64,000 nucleotides of DNA from Candidatus Egerieimonas intestinavium (lineage in GTDB: Bacteria; Bacillota; Clostridia; Lachnospirales; Lachnospiraceae). The notes beneath the pieces were generated by a model. That model had not been told where the DNA came from. It saw nothing but the letters and a program-made list of their open reading frames with translations, and did not search any database. Where the stretch lies: NCBI GenBank assembly GCA_018711815.1, contig DVHU01000060.1, positions 1 through 64,000 of the forward strand. The letters run 5' to 3'. A program made the translations under genes and the position numbers. Positions 40,577 to 49,612 of this stretch are shown here, one piece after another (the first letter of the stretch is position 1; every line of letters begins with the position of its first letter).

Positions 40577-42169
40577 GTGCCTGATTATACGAAAGAAATA
40601 GAAAAGAGAAGAACCTTTGCCATTATTTCCCACCCGGATGCCGGAAAGACCACGCTGACGGAGAAATTTCTGCTCTACGGAGGGGCCATCAACCTGGCCG
40701 GCTCCGTGAAAGGAAAGGCCACCGCCCGCCATGCGGTCTCCGACTGGATGGAGATTGAGAAGGAGCGTGGAATTTCCGTCACTTCTTCGGTGCTGCAGTT
40801 TAACTATGACGGCCGGTGCATCAATATCCTGGATACCCCGGGCCACCAGGACTTTTCTGAGGATACCTACCGGACGCTGATGGCCGCGGATTCCGCGGTG
40901 ATGGTCATTGACGCGTCCAAGGGCGTGGAGGCGCAGACCAGAAAGCTTTTCAAGGTCTGCGCCATGCGCCATATCCCGGTATTTACCTTTATCAACAAGC
41001 TGGACCGGGACGCCAATGACACCTTCGAGCTGCTGGATGATATTGAGAACGAGCTGGGAATTCCCACCTGTCCGGTGAACTGGCCCATCGGCTCCGGCAA
41101 GCATTTTAAGGGAGTGTATGACCGGGATACGAAAAAGGTCCTGCTTTTTTCCGATACCCAGAAGGGAACCAAGGAAGGGCATATCGAGGAGGTAGAGCTG
41201 GGGGATCCCAGATTGTCTCAGCTGCTGGAGCCGGGACAGCGGGAGCAGCTGGAGGAGGAGATCGAGCTGCTGGACGGAGCCAGCGCGGAATTTGACCAGG
41301 AGCTGGTGGATGCCGGGGCTCTCTCCCCCGTGTTTTTCGGCTCTGCGCTGACCAATTTCGGTGTGGAGACATTTCTGAAGCATTTCCTTCTGATGACCAC
41401 ATCCCCCCTGCCCAGGACGGCGGACTGCGGGGAGATCGACCCTATGAAGGAGGATTTTTCCGCCTTTGTGTTTAAGATTCAGGCCAATATGAATAAGGCT
41501 CACCGGGACAGAATCGCCTTTATGCGGATCTGCTCCGGCAAGTTTGACGCGGGCATGGAGGTATACCATGTGCAGGGAAATAAAAAGATGCGCCTTTCTC
41601 AGCCCCAGCAGATGATGGCCCAGGACCGCCATATCGTGGAGGAGGCTTACGCCGGAGATATTATCGGCGTCTTTGACCCGGGTATTTTTTCCATTGGAGA
41701 CACCATCTGTATGCCCGGAAAGAAATTTGCCTATGAGGGAATCCCCACTTTCGCTCCGGAGCATTTCGCCCGGGTGCGGCTTCTGGACAGCATGAAGCGG
41801 AAGCAGTTCGTCAAGGGAGTGACCCAGATCGCCCAGGAGGGCGCCATCCAGATTTTCCAGGAATTTATCGGCGGCATGGAGGAGATCATTGTGGGCGTAG
41901 TGGGCGTGCTGCAGTTCGATGTGCTGAAATACCGGCTGGAGAACGAGTATAATGTGGACATCCGCCTGGAAAATCTGCCCTATGAGCATATCCGGTGGAT
42001 AGCCAACAAGGAAGAGGTGGATGTGGAGCGCCTCACCGGAACCTCAGATATGAAGAAGGTAAAGGACATGAAGGGAAATCCTCTGCTGCTCTTTGTCAAT
42101 GCCTGGAGCGTGGGCATGACTCTGGACCGCAATCCGGGGCTCAAGCTTCAGGAGTTTTCCAGAAATTAA
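40577..42169 (+). CDS. prfC: Peptide chain release factor 3
   Basis: 530-residue translational GTPase that recycles RF1/RF2. GTP motifs: G1 SHPDAGKTT, switch I ARHAVSDWMEIEKERGISV, G3 LDTPGHQDF, G4 FINKLDRD. The following domains include EAYAGDIIGVFDPG and the C-terminal VVGVLQFDVLKYRLENEY typical of RF3 as opposed to EF-G. GTG 40577 with GAGGAGG 6 nt upstream. Preceded by a good SigA promoter and followed by a palindromic terminator element. Confidence 0.96.
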   Translation: MPDYTKEIEKRRTFAIISHPDAGKTTLTEKFLLYGGAINLAGSVKGKATARHAVSDWMEIEKERGISVTSSVLQFNYDGRCINILDTPGHQDFSEDTYRTLMAADSAVMVIDASKGVEAQTRKLFKVCAMRHIPVFTFINKLDRDANDTFELLDDIENELGIPTCPVNWPIGSGKHFKGVYDRDTKKVLLFSDTQKGTKEGHIEEVELGDPRLSQLLEPGQREQLEEEIELLDGASAEFDQELVDAGALSPVFFGSALTNFGVETFLKHFLLMTTSPLPRTADCGEIDPMKEDFSAFVFKIQANMNKAHRDRIAFMRICSGKFDAGMEVYHVQGNKKMRLSQPQQMMAQDRHIVEEAYAGDIIGVFDPGIFSIGDTICMPGKKFAYEGIPTFAPEHFARVRLLDSMKRKQFVKGVTQIAQEGAIQIFQEFIGGMEEIIVGVVGVLQFDVLKYRLENEYNVDIRLENLPYEHIRWIANKEEVDVERLTGTSDMKKVKDMKGNPLLLFVNAWSVGMTLDRNPGLKLQEFSRN

Positions 42170-42181
42170 GCTTAAGGCCCA

Positions 42182-42277
42182 GGGCGGCCCAAGAGCAAGT
42201 GTTTTGCATATTTATGCAGGCGGCGTACAAGCTGCGTAAATATACAGAGACGCTGACTTTTGGGCCGCCCCGTTTTT
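42182..42277 (+). repeat. Palindromic terminator element with ARG-box-like core (copy 4)
   Basis: GGGCGGCCCAA (42182-42192) pairs with TTGGGCCGCCC (42260-42270), followed by CGTTTTT. The interior holds TGCATATTTATGCA (42205-42218) and an inner stem TTTATGCAG/CTGCGTAAA (42211-42219, 42232-42240). The core is shared with copies at 1030 and 61941. Confidence 0.75.
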
Positions 42278-42359
42278 ATTTTGCAGATACCCCTTTTCAT
42301 TTTTATTCATCTTTGGTATAATGGGTGAAAAGCATACAGGCCCTGAGGAGGTTTTGGAT

Positions 42360-42755
42360 ATGGAAGAGAAGAAAACAGTAGAAAGAGAATCCGTTACGAT
42401 CTACGATGACGACAGTATCGGTACGGTTCGGATTGCCGACGAGGTAGTGGCAATTATCGCCGGCCTTGCCGCCACAGAGATCGAGGGAGTGGCCTCCATG
42501 GCCGGCAACATCACCAATGAGCTGGTGGGCAAGCTGGGAATGAAGAATCTGTCAAAAGGCGTTAAGGTAGAGGTGCTGGAAGGCGTTGTGAGCGTGGATC
42601 TGACACTGAATATCAAGTACGGCTACAACATTCCGGAGACCTGCGAGAAGGTTCAGAAGCGGGTGAAGGCTGCAATCGAGAACATGACCGGACTGGAGGC
42701 ATCCGATGTCAATATCAGCATCGCTGATGTGGAGATGGAGAAGGCAGGCCAGTGA
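42360..42755 (+). CDS. Asp23/Gls24 family envelope stress response protein
   Basis: 131-residue Asp23 (Gls24, YqhY-like) protein. Upstream of nusB this is the YqhY position, linked in Bacillus to control of fatty acid synthesis (acetyl-CoA carboxylase). Core motifs GTVRIADEVVAIIAGLAATEIEGVASMAG and VDLTLNIKYGYNIPETCEKVQ are typical. ATG 42360 has GAGGAGG 8 nt upstream. A TATAAT at 42317-42322 with a poor -35 may be its promoter. A terminator separates it from nusB. Confidence 0.93.
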   Translation: MEEKKTVERESVTIYDDDSIGTVRIADEVVAIIAGLAATEIEGVASMAGNITNELVGKLGMKNLSKGVKVEVLEGVVSVDLTLNIKYGYNIPETCEKVQKRVKAAIENMTGLEASDVNISIADVEMEKAGQ

Positions 42756-42778
42756 CACTGCCGGTATCGGAAATACAG

Positions 42779-42807
42779 GGGGGCTCGCCAAAAAGCAGCC
42801 CCCTTTT
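42779..42807 (+). terminator. Terminator or attenuator between asp23 and nusB
   Basis: GGGGGCT (42779-42785) pairs with AGCCCCC (42797-42803), 11-nt loop, then TTTT. It ends 36 nt before the nusB start. Confidence 0.7.
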
Positions 42808-42843
42808 ACTCTGAATAGAAGAAAATGCAGGAGGAGAGAAGGT

Positions 42844-43239
42844 TTGAGCAGACGCGAGATACGGGAGAATATTTTTAAGCTGCTGTTTATGAGCAACTTC
42901 AACCAGGGGGAGGAGATGGACGCCCAGCTGAAGCTGTACATGGAAAATATTGAGAATACCAGGGAGGAAGACAGAACCTATATCCGGGAAAAGTACGGAA
43001 AGGTTCGGGAGAAGCTGGAGGAAATCGACCAGATGCTCAATGAGACGGCCAAAGGGTGGAAGACCAGCCGCATGAGCAAGGTGGATCTCAATGTACTGCG
43101 GCTGGCCGTCTATGAGCTGAAGTACGACGAGGACGTTCCCACCGGGGTTGCCATCAACGAGGCGGTGGAACTGGCCAAAAAGTTCGGCGGAGAAGAATCC
43201 CCCGCCTTTGTCAATGGAATTTTAGCTAAAATCGCGTAA
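42844..43239 (+). CDS. nusB: Transcription antitermination factor NusB
   Basis: 131-residue all-helical NusB, a component of rRNA antitermination. Diagnostic are the N-terminal SRREIRENIFKLLF, the RMSKVDLNVLRLAVYEL helix and C-terminal VAINEAVELAKKFGGEESPAFVNGIL. TTG 42844 is the start: AGGAGG (42829-42834) is 9 nt upstream and no ATG or GTG fits. First gene of a tightly packed run to recN. Confidence 0.96.
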   Translation: MSRREIRENIFKLLFMSNFNQGEEMDAQLKLYMENIENTREEDRTYIREKYGKVREKLEEIDQMLNETAKGWKTSRMSKVDLNVLRLAVYELKYDEDVPTGVAINEAVELAKKFGGEESPAFVNGILAKIA

Positions 43240-43253
43240 GCGGGAGAGGCGGC

Positions 43254-44474
43254 ATGAAGCAAGTTTATTCCGTGGGGCAGGTAAACAATTATATTAAAAC
43301 CATGTTTGTACAGGATTACCTGCTGAGAAATCTGGCGGTGCGCGGGGAGGTGAGCAACTGCAAATACCACCCCAGCGGCCATATTTATTTTTCCCTGAAG
43401 GATCAGTCGGGGGCCATAGCCTGCGTGATGTTCGCGGGGCAGAGAAAAGGCCTGGCCTTTCGCATGAAGGACGGGGACAAGGTGGTGGTGGCCGGCAGCG
43501 TCAGCGTCTATGAGCGGGACGGCCGCTATCAGCTCTACGCCCGGGAAATTTCCCTGGAAGGGGCGGGACTTCTCTATGAGCGATTCCTGCGGCTGAAGCA
43601 GGAGCTGGAGGAGATGGGGATGTTTGCCCCGGAGTATAAGCAGCCCATTCCCGCCTACGCCAAAACCGTGGGGATTGTGACTGCCTCCACAGGGGCGGCC
43701 ATCCAGGATATCCGCAATATTGCCCTGCGCCGCAATCCCTACGTGCAGCTGATCCTCTACCCTGCGCTGGTGCAGGGGGAGGGAGCTAAGGAGAGTATTG
43801 TCCGGGGAATCAGGACTTTAGATGCCCTGGGCCTGGATGTGCTGATCGTGGGCAGAGGAGGAGGCTCCATAGAGGACCTCTGGGCCTTCAACGAGGAATG
43901 TGTGGCCCGGGCTATTTTTGAATGCAGGACGCCGGTGATTTCCGCGGTGGGCCATGAGACAGACACCACCATCGCCGACTACGCGGCGGATTTGCGGGCG
44001 CCCACCCCGTCGGCGGCGGCGGAGCTGGCGGTCTGCGATATCCGGGAGCTTCTGCGGCGGTTTTCCGCCTACCGGGAACGGCTGGAGGGCAGCCTGTGGG
44101 GCCGGATGGAGCTTTTGAAGAGCAGGCTTGAGCATTACCGGACGAAGCTGACGTACCTAAGTCCCGTGCAGCAGCTGCGGGAGAAGCGCCAGTATCTGGC
44201 GGATACCCAGGAGCAGCTGGAGGCGGCCATGAACGGCAAGCTGGAGCAGAGCAGGCACCGGCTGCAGATATATCTGGAACGATTCCGGGGGCTTTCTCCC
44301 CTGGAGAAATTAAACCAGGGCTTTTCCTATGTGGAAAATAGCCAGGGGCGGGCGGTGACCCGGATTTCCCAGGTGAAAGAGGGGGATCTGCTGGCTGTTC
44401 AGGTGACGGACGGAAAGATTCGGGTCCGGGTGCTGGACAAAGAGACCATAGAGCGGAGGCAGAGAGATGGCTGA
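43254..44474 (+). CDS. xseA: Exodeoxyribonuclease VII large subunit
   Basis: 406-residue catalytic subunit of exonuclease VII, which degrades single-stranded DNA. N-terminal OB fold (about 1-100; VRGEVSNCKYHPSGHIYFSLKD), catalytic core (about 120-300) with VGRGGGSIEDLWAFN and VGHETDTTIADYAADLRAPTPSAAAE, then coiled coils and the C-terminal domain. Starts 15 nt after nusB and overlaps xseB by 8 nt. Confidence 0.96.
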   Translation: MKQVYSVGQVNNYIKTMFVQDYLLRNLAVRGEVSNCKYHPSGHIYFSLKDQSGAIACVMFAGQRKGLAFRMKDGDKVVVAGSVSVYERDGRYQLYAREISLEGAGLLYERFLRLKQELEEMGMFAPEYKQPIPAYAKTVGIVTASTGAAIQDIRNIALRRNPYVQLILYPALVQGEGAKESIVRGIRTLDALGLDVLIVGRGGGSIEDLWAFNEECVARAIFECRTPVISAVGHETDTTIADYAADLRAPTPSAAAELAVCDIRELLRRFSAYRERLEGSLWGRMELLKSRLEHYRTKLTYLSPVQQLREKRQYLADTQEQLEAAMNGKLEQSRHRLQIYLERFRGLSPLEKLNQGFSYVENSQGRAVTRISQVKEGDLLAVQVTDGKIRVRVLDKETIERRQRDG

Positions 44475-44694
44475 GGAGAAGAAAACAGAGAAGGAAGAAC
44501 TTACCCTGGAGGAAGGTTTTCAGAAGCTGGACGAGCTGGTGGAACGGCTGGAAGACCGGGAGATCTCCCTGGAGGAATCCTTCCAGGCTTATAAGCAGGG
44601 GATGGAACTGTTGAAATATTGCAGCGGAAAAATCGATACGGTGGAAAAGAAAATGCTGCAGATGAATGAAGATGGTGAGCTCAGTGAATTTTAA
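44467..44694 (+). CDS. xseB: Exodeoxyribonuclease VII small subunit
   Basis: 75-residue helical subunit of exonuclease VII. Core motif LTLEEGFQKLDELVERLEDREISLEESFQAYKQGMEL is unmistakable. It overlaps xseA by 8 nt and its 3' end overlaps the ispA gene, matching the usual xseA-xseB-ispA order. Length normal. Confidence 0.95.
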   Translation: MAEEKKTEKEELTLEEGFQKLDELVERLEDREISLEESFQAYKQGMELLKYCSGKIDTVEKKMLQMNEDGELSEF

Positions 44695-45571
44695 AGAAGA
44701 ATTTGAAAAAAGGAAGCAGGAGACAGAGGCGATCCTGAAGAGCTATCTCCCGGAGGAGCGGGGATGGGAGCAGGGTCTGGCCAAGGCCATAAATTACAGC
44801 GTGCTGGCCGGAGGAAAGCGGCTGCGGCCCATGCTGATGCTGGAGATGTACCGGAAGCTGGGAGGCAGGGGACGGGTGATTGAGCCTTTCATGGCGGCTC
44901 TGGAGATGATTCACACTTCCTCCCTGATCCACGACGACCTGCCGGCTCTGGATAACGACCGCTATCGCCGGGGCAAGGAGACCACCTGGGTGGCCTATGG
45001 GGAGACCTTGGGAATCCTCAGCGGGGACGCCCTGCTGAATTACGCCTATGAGACGGCCTTTTTAGCCTTCAGCATCGCCCCGGAGCATCCGGGCGTCGGC
45101 AGAGCCCTGCAGATCCTGGGCTATAAATCCGGCCTCCACGGTATGCTGGGAGGCCAGAGCGTGGACGTGCTGAATCAGGACACGGACATCACCGGGGCAC
45201 AGCTGGATTACATTTATCTGAAAAAGACTTCGGCCCTTATTGAGGCGTCGCTGATGATCGGCGCCCAGCTGGCGGGGCTTTCAGAATATGTGGTAACCCA
45301 GGCGGAGGGTATCGGCCAGCGGGTGGGCCTGGCCTTCCAGATTCAGGATGATATCCTGGATGTGACCAGCACCCAGGAGGAGCTGGGGAAGCCTATACAC
45401 AGCGACGAGAAGAATCAGAAAATAACGTACGTCACCCTGTACGGGATGGACAAGGCCAGGGCCCAGGTGGAGCGGTATTCCCGGGAAGCCCTGGAGATGC
45501 TTAAGGAGCTGCCCGGGGAGAATCCTTTCCTGGAGCGGCTGATCGAAGCACTGATTACGCGAAAAAATTAA
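44666..45571 (+). CDS. ispA: Polyprenyl (farnesyl/geranyl) diphosphate synthase
   Basis: 301-residue trans-isoprenyl diphosphate synthase that condenses IPP units to geranyl or farnesyl diphosphate. First aspartate-rich motif IHDDLPALDND, second motif QIQDDILD, and GGKRLRPML near the N-terminus. The start is uncertain: ATG 44666 is given, but GTG 44684 yields NFKEEFEKRK, which looks more like the family N-terminus. It is followed 15 nt later by dxs, so IPP synthesis and chain elongation genes are together. Confidence 0.93.
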   Translation: MKMVSSVNFKEEFEKRKQETEAILKSYLPEERGWEQGLAKAINYSVLAGGKRLRPMLMLEMYRKLGGRGRVIEPFMAALEMIHTSSLIHDDLPALDNDRYRRGKETTWVAYGETLGILSGDALLNYAYETAFLAFSIAPEHPGVGRALQILGYKSGLHGMLGGQSVDVLNQDTDITGAQLDYIYLKKTSALIEASLMIGAQLAGLSEYVVTQAEGIGQRVGLAFQIQDDILDVTSTQEELGKPIHSDEKNQKITYVTLYGMDKARAQVERYSREALEMLKELPGENPFLERLIEALITRKN

Positions 45572-45586
45572 AAGGACCGATGAAAG

Positions 45587-47458
45587 ATGATTTTGGAGAC
45601 GATTCAGACCTACAATGATGTGAAGAAGGTGCCCATGGAGCAGATGCCCCAGCTGGCCCAGGAAATCCGGGACTTTCTCATTGATACCCTGAGCAGGACC
45701 GGCGGGCACCTGGCGTCCAATCTGGGGGCGGTGGAGCTGACGCTGGCCCTCCATTATGTGTTTGACCTGCCCAAGGATAAGCTGATCTGGGACGTGGGGC
45801 ACCAGGCCTACACCCACAAGATTCTCAGCGGCCGGAAGGAGGGCTTTGCCAGCCTGCGGAAGCTGGGAGGCATGAGCGGATTTCCCAAGAGGGAGGAGAG
45901 CCCCTGCGATTCCTTCGACACCGGTCACAGCTCCACCTCTATCTCCGCGGGGCTGGGCTATGTGATGGCCAGGGATCTGAAAAAAGAGAGCTACAGCGTC
46001 GTCTCCATCATCGGGGACGGGGCCCTCACCGGAGGGATGGCCTTTGAGGCCCTCAACAACGCGGCGGAGCTTAAGAAAAATTTCATTGTGGTTTTAAATG
46101 ACAACGACATGTCCATATCCCCCAACGTGGGCGGGCTTTCCAGCTACCTGAATAACCTGCGGACCGCCGAGGCCTACACGGATTTGAAGGTGGGAGTCAC
46201 CGGGGCCCTGAGCAAGATTCCCAATGTGGGGGAAAAGATGGTAAATACTCTGCGCAAGACCAAGAACAGCCTGAAGCAGCTGATGATTCCGGGCATGTTC
46301 TTTGAGGACATGGGGATCACCTATCTGGGGCCCGTGGACGGCCACAATGTGCGCCAGATGGTAAAGGTTTTTCAGGATGCCAAGCGCATGGAAGGGCCTG
46401 TTCTGGTACATGTGCTCACCAAGAAGGGCAAGGGTTACGGGCCCGCCATGCGGCATCCGGCCCGGTTCCACGGAACCACCCCCTTCCAGATCGACACGGG
46501 GATTCCCGCCAGCAAGGGAGGGAAATCCACCTACACAGATATTTTCTCCACAGTTATGCGAAAATTCGGGGACCGGGAGCCCCAGGTGGTGGCGGTGACT
46601 GCGGCCATGACCACGGGTACCGGGCTGAAGCGCTTTGGAAATATGTTCCCGGAACGGTTTTTTGACGTGGGCATTGCGGAGGAGCACGCCGTCACCTTCG
46701 CCGCTGGGCTGGCCCTGGGAGGGCTGGTGCCGGTGGTGGCTGTCTACTCCTCCTTTTTGCAGCGGGCCTTTGACCAGATGATGATGGATGTCTGTATGCA
46801 GAACCTGCACGTGGTCTTTGCGGTGGACCGGGCCGGTCTGGTGGGCAGCGACGGGGAGACCCATCAGGGAGCCTTTGACCTGTCCTATCTGTCTCTGATG
46901 CCAAACATGACCGTCATGGCCCCCAAGAACAAGTGGGAGCTGTCGGATATGATGAAATTTGCCGTCCACCACAACGGGCCCATCGCCCTGCGCTATCCCC
47001 GGGGGGAGGCCTACGACGGGCTGGAGGAGTACCGGGAGCCCATAGCCCTGGGAAAATGGGAGGTACTGCAAAGAGGTAAGGACATTGCTCTTCTGGCGGT
47101 GGGCAGCATGGTTCAGACTGCCTGGAAGGTCTGTCAGGCATTAAAGGAGCAGGGAATCTCTGCCACCTGCGTCAACGCCCGGTTTGTGAAGCCCCTGGAT
47201 TTTTCGCTGATCGCAGAGCTGGTGAAGGATCACCGGCTGCTGGTGACCATGGAGGAAAATGTTCACAATGGAGGCTTCGGGGAGCAGGTGACCGCCTGGG
47301 TGAAGGAACAGCGGATGGAGGCGGATGTCCTCAATGTTTCTATCCCCGACACCTTCGTGGAGCACGGCGGCGTGGAGCAGCTGCGCAAAAAGCTGGGGTT
47401 GGACGAGGAAAATATCCTGCGGCGCATACAGGACTGGCAGGAAGAACAACAGGAGTAG
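45587..47458 (+). CDS. dxs: 1-deoxy-D-xylulose-5-phosphate synthase
   Basis: 623-residue thiamine-diphosphate enzyme that makes DXP from pyruvate and glyceraldehyde-3-phosphate, the entry of the MEP isoprenoid pathway. Early His in the HLASNLGAVELTLALH stretch, TPP motif GDGALTGGMAFEALNNA with metal-binding Asn in VLNDNDMSISPNVGG, and transketolase domain with ERFFDVGIAEEHAVTFAAG. Full length. Starts 15 nt after ispA and is followed by tlyA after 3 nt. Confidence 0.96.
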   Translation: MILETIQTYNDVKKVPMEQMPQLAQEIRDFLIDTLSRTGGHLASNLGAVELTLALHYVFDLPKDKLIWDVGHQAYTHKILSGRKEGFASLRKLGGMSGFPKREESPCDSFDTGHSSTSISAGLGYVMARDLKKESYSVVSIIGDGALTGGMAFEALNNAAELKKNFIVVLNDNDMSISPNVGGLSSYLNNLRTAEAYTDLKVGVTGALSKIPNVGEKMVNTLRKTKNSLKQLMIPGMFFEDMGITYLGPVDGHNVRQMVKVFQDAKRMEGPVLVHVLTKKGKGYGPAMRHPARFHGTTPFQIDTGIPASKGGKSTYTDIFSTVMRKFGDREPQVVAVTAAMTTGTGLKRFGNMFPERFFDVGIAEEHAVTFAAGLALGGLVPVVAVYSSFLQRAFDQMMMDVCMQNLHVVFAVDRAGLVGSDGETHQGAFDLSYLSLMPNMTVMAPKNKWELSDMMKFAVHHNGPIALRYPRGEAYDGLEEYREPIALGKWEVLQRGKDIALLAVGSMVQTAWKVCQALKEQGISATCVNARFVKPLDFSLIAELVKDHRLLVTMEENVHNGGFGEQVTAWVKEQRMEADVLNVSIPDTFVEHGGVEQLRKKLGLDEENILRRIQDWQEEQQE

Positions 47459-47461
47459 AGC

Positions 47462-48259
47462 ATGAAAGAACGATTGGATATACTGTTGGTAAAACAGAAT
47501 CTGGCCCCCTCCCGGGAGAAGGCCAAGGCCATGATTATGGCCGGAAATGTGCTGGTGGACGGCCAGAGGGAGGATAAGGCCGGCTCCATGTTTCCGGAGA
47601 CCGTAAAGCTGACGGTGAAGGGAAATACCCTTCCCTACGTGAGCAGGGGGGGCCTGAAGCTGGAGAAGGCCATGACCCATTTTGGCCTGGAGCTGGCGGG
47701 AAAGATCTGCATGGACGTGGGAGCCTCCACCGGGGGCTTCACCGACTGCATGCTGCAAAATGGAGCGGTGAAGGTCTATGCGGTGGACGTGGGCCACGGC
47801 CAGCTGGACTGGAAGCTGAGGAACGACCCCCGGGTAGTGTGTATGGAGCGCACCAATATCCGTTACGTGGATCCCAGTCAGCTTCAGGAGCTGGTGGGCT
47901 TTGTGTCCATTGACGTGTCCTTTATCTCCCTGACCAAGGTGCTCCCCCCGGTGCGGGAGCTGATGGAGGACGGTGCCCAGATGGTCTGCCTGATTAAGCC
48001 TCAGTTTGAGGCCGGCCGGGAAAAGGTGGGAAAAAAAGGCGTGGTGAGAGATCCTGCCGTTCACCGGGAGGTCATTGAGAAGGTGGTGGATTTTGCCAGA
48101 AGCATGTCTTTCGGAATTCTGCACCTGGAATACTCCCCCATCAAAGGGCCCGAGGGGAATATTGAATATCTGCTTCACCTGAGAAAGCAGGAGGAAGGAC
48201 AGGGGGAGGTGGACATTTCCGCGGTGGTGGAAGCAGCCCACGCTTCCTTGGACCGGTGA
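47462..48259 (+). CDS. tlyA: TlyA family rRNA (cytidine-2'-O)-methyltransferase
   Basis: 265 residues: N-terminal S4 RNA-binding domain (about 3-60; ERLDILLVKQNLAPSREKAK) followed by an FtsJ/RrmJ-like SAM methyltransferase domain (GKICMDVGASTGGFTDCMLQ, SIDVSFISLTKVLP, LIKPQFEAGREKVGKKGVV). Members methylate 16S and/or 23S rRNA and in mycobacteria control capreomycin sensitivity. Position between dxs and nadK is standard for Clostridia. Confidence 0.95.
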   Translation: MKERLDILLVKQNLAPSREKAKAMIMAGNVLVDGQREDKAGSMFPETVKLTVKGNTLPYVSRGGLKLEKAMTHFGLELAGKICMDVGASTGGFTDCMLQNGAVKVYAVDVGHGQLDWKLRNDPRVVCMERTNIRYVDPSQLQELVGFVSIDVSFISLTKVLPPVRELMEDGAQMVCLIKPQFEAGREKVGKKGVVRDPAVHREVIEKVVDFARSMSFGILHLEYSPIKGPEGNIEYLLHLRKQEEGQGEVDISAVVEAAHASLDR

Positions 48260-48262
48260 GCC

Positions 48263-49120
48263 ATGGATAAGTTTTTTGTCATTACCAACGATCTAAAAGA
48301 CAAGGATTTCCGGCTCACCAAGAGAATTGTGGAATATTTGAAAGAGCGGGGGAAAACCTGCCTGGTAAGAAGAGAGGTGCCGAAACCCAAGGGGGCCAGC
48401 TACGGCTACACCAATCCGGCGGAGGTGCCCGAGGATATGGACTGCGTGCTGGTATTGGGCGGGGACGGCACTCTGCTGCGGGCGGCCCGGGATCTGGTAA
48501 AAAAGGATATCCCCCTGCTGGGGGTGAATCTGGGAACCCTGGGGTATCTGGCGGAGATTGACGAGGCCACGGTGCCCTGGGCTTTGGATTGCCTGATTTC
48601 CGGCCAGTACACCCTGGAGCGGCGGATGATGCTCCGGGGCCGGGTATACCGGGGCGAACAGCTTTTGGCGGAGGATATTGCCTTAAATGATATCGTGATC
48701 AGCCGGGAGGGACCGCTGCGGGTGGTGCGATTCTGCAACTATGTCAACGGAGAATTTTTAAACAGCTACAATGCCGACGGCATAATTATTTCCACCCCCA
48801 CCGGCTCCACCGGCTACAGTCTGTCCGCCGGAGGCCCCATCATTTCCCCGGAGGCATCCCTGATGCTGATGACGCCTTTGGCTCCCCACACCTTAAATAC
48901 CAGGAGCATTATTTTTCCGGCGGAGGATTCCATAGCCGTGGAGATCGGCCCCGGCCGGGACGGCCGCCGGGAGACCGGCATGGCCTCCTTTGACGGCGAC
49001 ACCACCTGCATGATGGAAACCGGGGACCGTATTGTCATCCAGAGATCTGGGCGGGACACCAGGATTATCAAAATCAGCAACACCAGTTTTCTGGAAACCC
49101 TGAGAAAGAAAATGAGTTGA
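48263..49120 (+). CDS. nadK: NAD(+)/NADH kinase
   Basis: 285-residue NAD kinase producing NADP. Conserved VLGGDGTLLRAARDL (catalytic Asp), NLGTLGYLAEID, the NDIVISREG motif with adenine contacts, and TPTGSTGYSLSAGGPI. Cytosolic. Four nucleotides after tlyA. Typical length; no anomaly. Confidence 0.96.
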   Translation: MDKFFVITNDLKDKDFRLTKRIVEYLKERGKTCLVRREVPKPKGASYGYTNPAEVPEDMDCVLVLGGDGTLLRAARDLVKKDIPLLGVNLGTLGYLAEIDEATVPWALDCLISGQYTLERRMMLRGRVYRGEQLLAEDIALNDIVISREGPLRVVRFCNYVNGEFLNSYNADGIIISTPTGSTGYSLSAGGPIISPEASLMLMTPLAPHTLNTRSIIFPAEDSIAVEIGPGRDGRRETGMASFDGDTTCMMETGDRIVIQRSGRDTRIIKISNTSFLETLRKKMS

Positions 49121-49136
49121 CAAGGAGGAGCGCAAG

Positions 49137-49592
49137 ATGAAGCTTGCCAGACATTCGCAGATTATTCGACTGATTCAGGAGCAGGACATCGAGACCCAGG
49201 AGGAGCTGGCAGAGAAGCTGAACCAGGCCGGCTACCGGGTGACCCAGGCTACCGTATCCCGGGATATCAAGGAGCTGAAGCTGTCCAAGGTCACAAAACC
49301 GGGAGGGCGCTCCAAATACGCGGTGATGCAGGATCCCAGCCAGGAGCTGCGCGGGAAACACATCCGCGTGCTGAAGGAGGCCTTTCTCTCCATGGATATG
49401 GCCCAGAACATTTTGGTCATCAAGACGGTGTCCGGCATGGCTATGGCCGCCGCCGCCGCCCTGGATGAGATGCACCTGCCGGAGGTGGTGGGCTGTATCG
49501 CCGGGGACAATACCATTATGTGCGCCATCCACAGCGCCGACGAGGTGATTCGGGTTATGGATAAGATCCGCAGGATGATGGAGGACGTTTAA
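49137..49592 (+). CDS. argR: Arginine repressor ArgR
   Basis: 151-residue arginine-responsive regulator. N-terminal winged helix (about 1-70) with QATVSRDIKELKLSKV, and C-terminal oligomerisation/arginine-binding domain (about 78-150) with GCIAGDNTIMCA. It binds ARG boxes of the TGAATAWWWATTCA type. Located between nadK and recN as in Bacillus (ahrC). Several palindromic elements in this window carry a 14-nt core close to that pattern. AAGGAGGAG precedes the ATG. Confidence 0.96.
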   Translation: MKLARHSQIIRLIQEQDIETQEELAEKLNQAGYRVTQATVSRDIKELKLSKVTKPGGRSKYAVMQDPSQELRGKHIRVLKEAFLSMDMAQNILVIKTVSGMAMAAAAALDEMHLPEVVGCIAGDNTIMCAIHSADEVIRVMDKIRRMMEDV

Positions 49593-49612
49593 CTACGAAA
49601 ACGAGGTAGAAA

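Noticed and set aside
40514-41989. A 491-codon minus-strand frame opposite prfC
   Set aside because: prfC on the plus strand is full length with all GTPase motifs; the antisense frame shows no domain.
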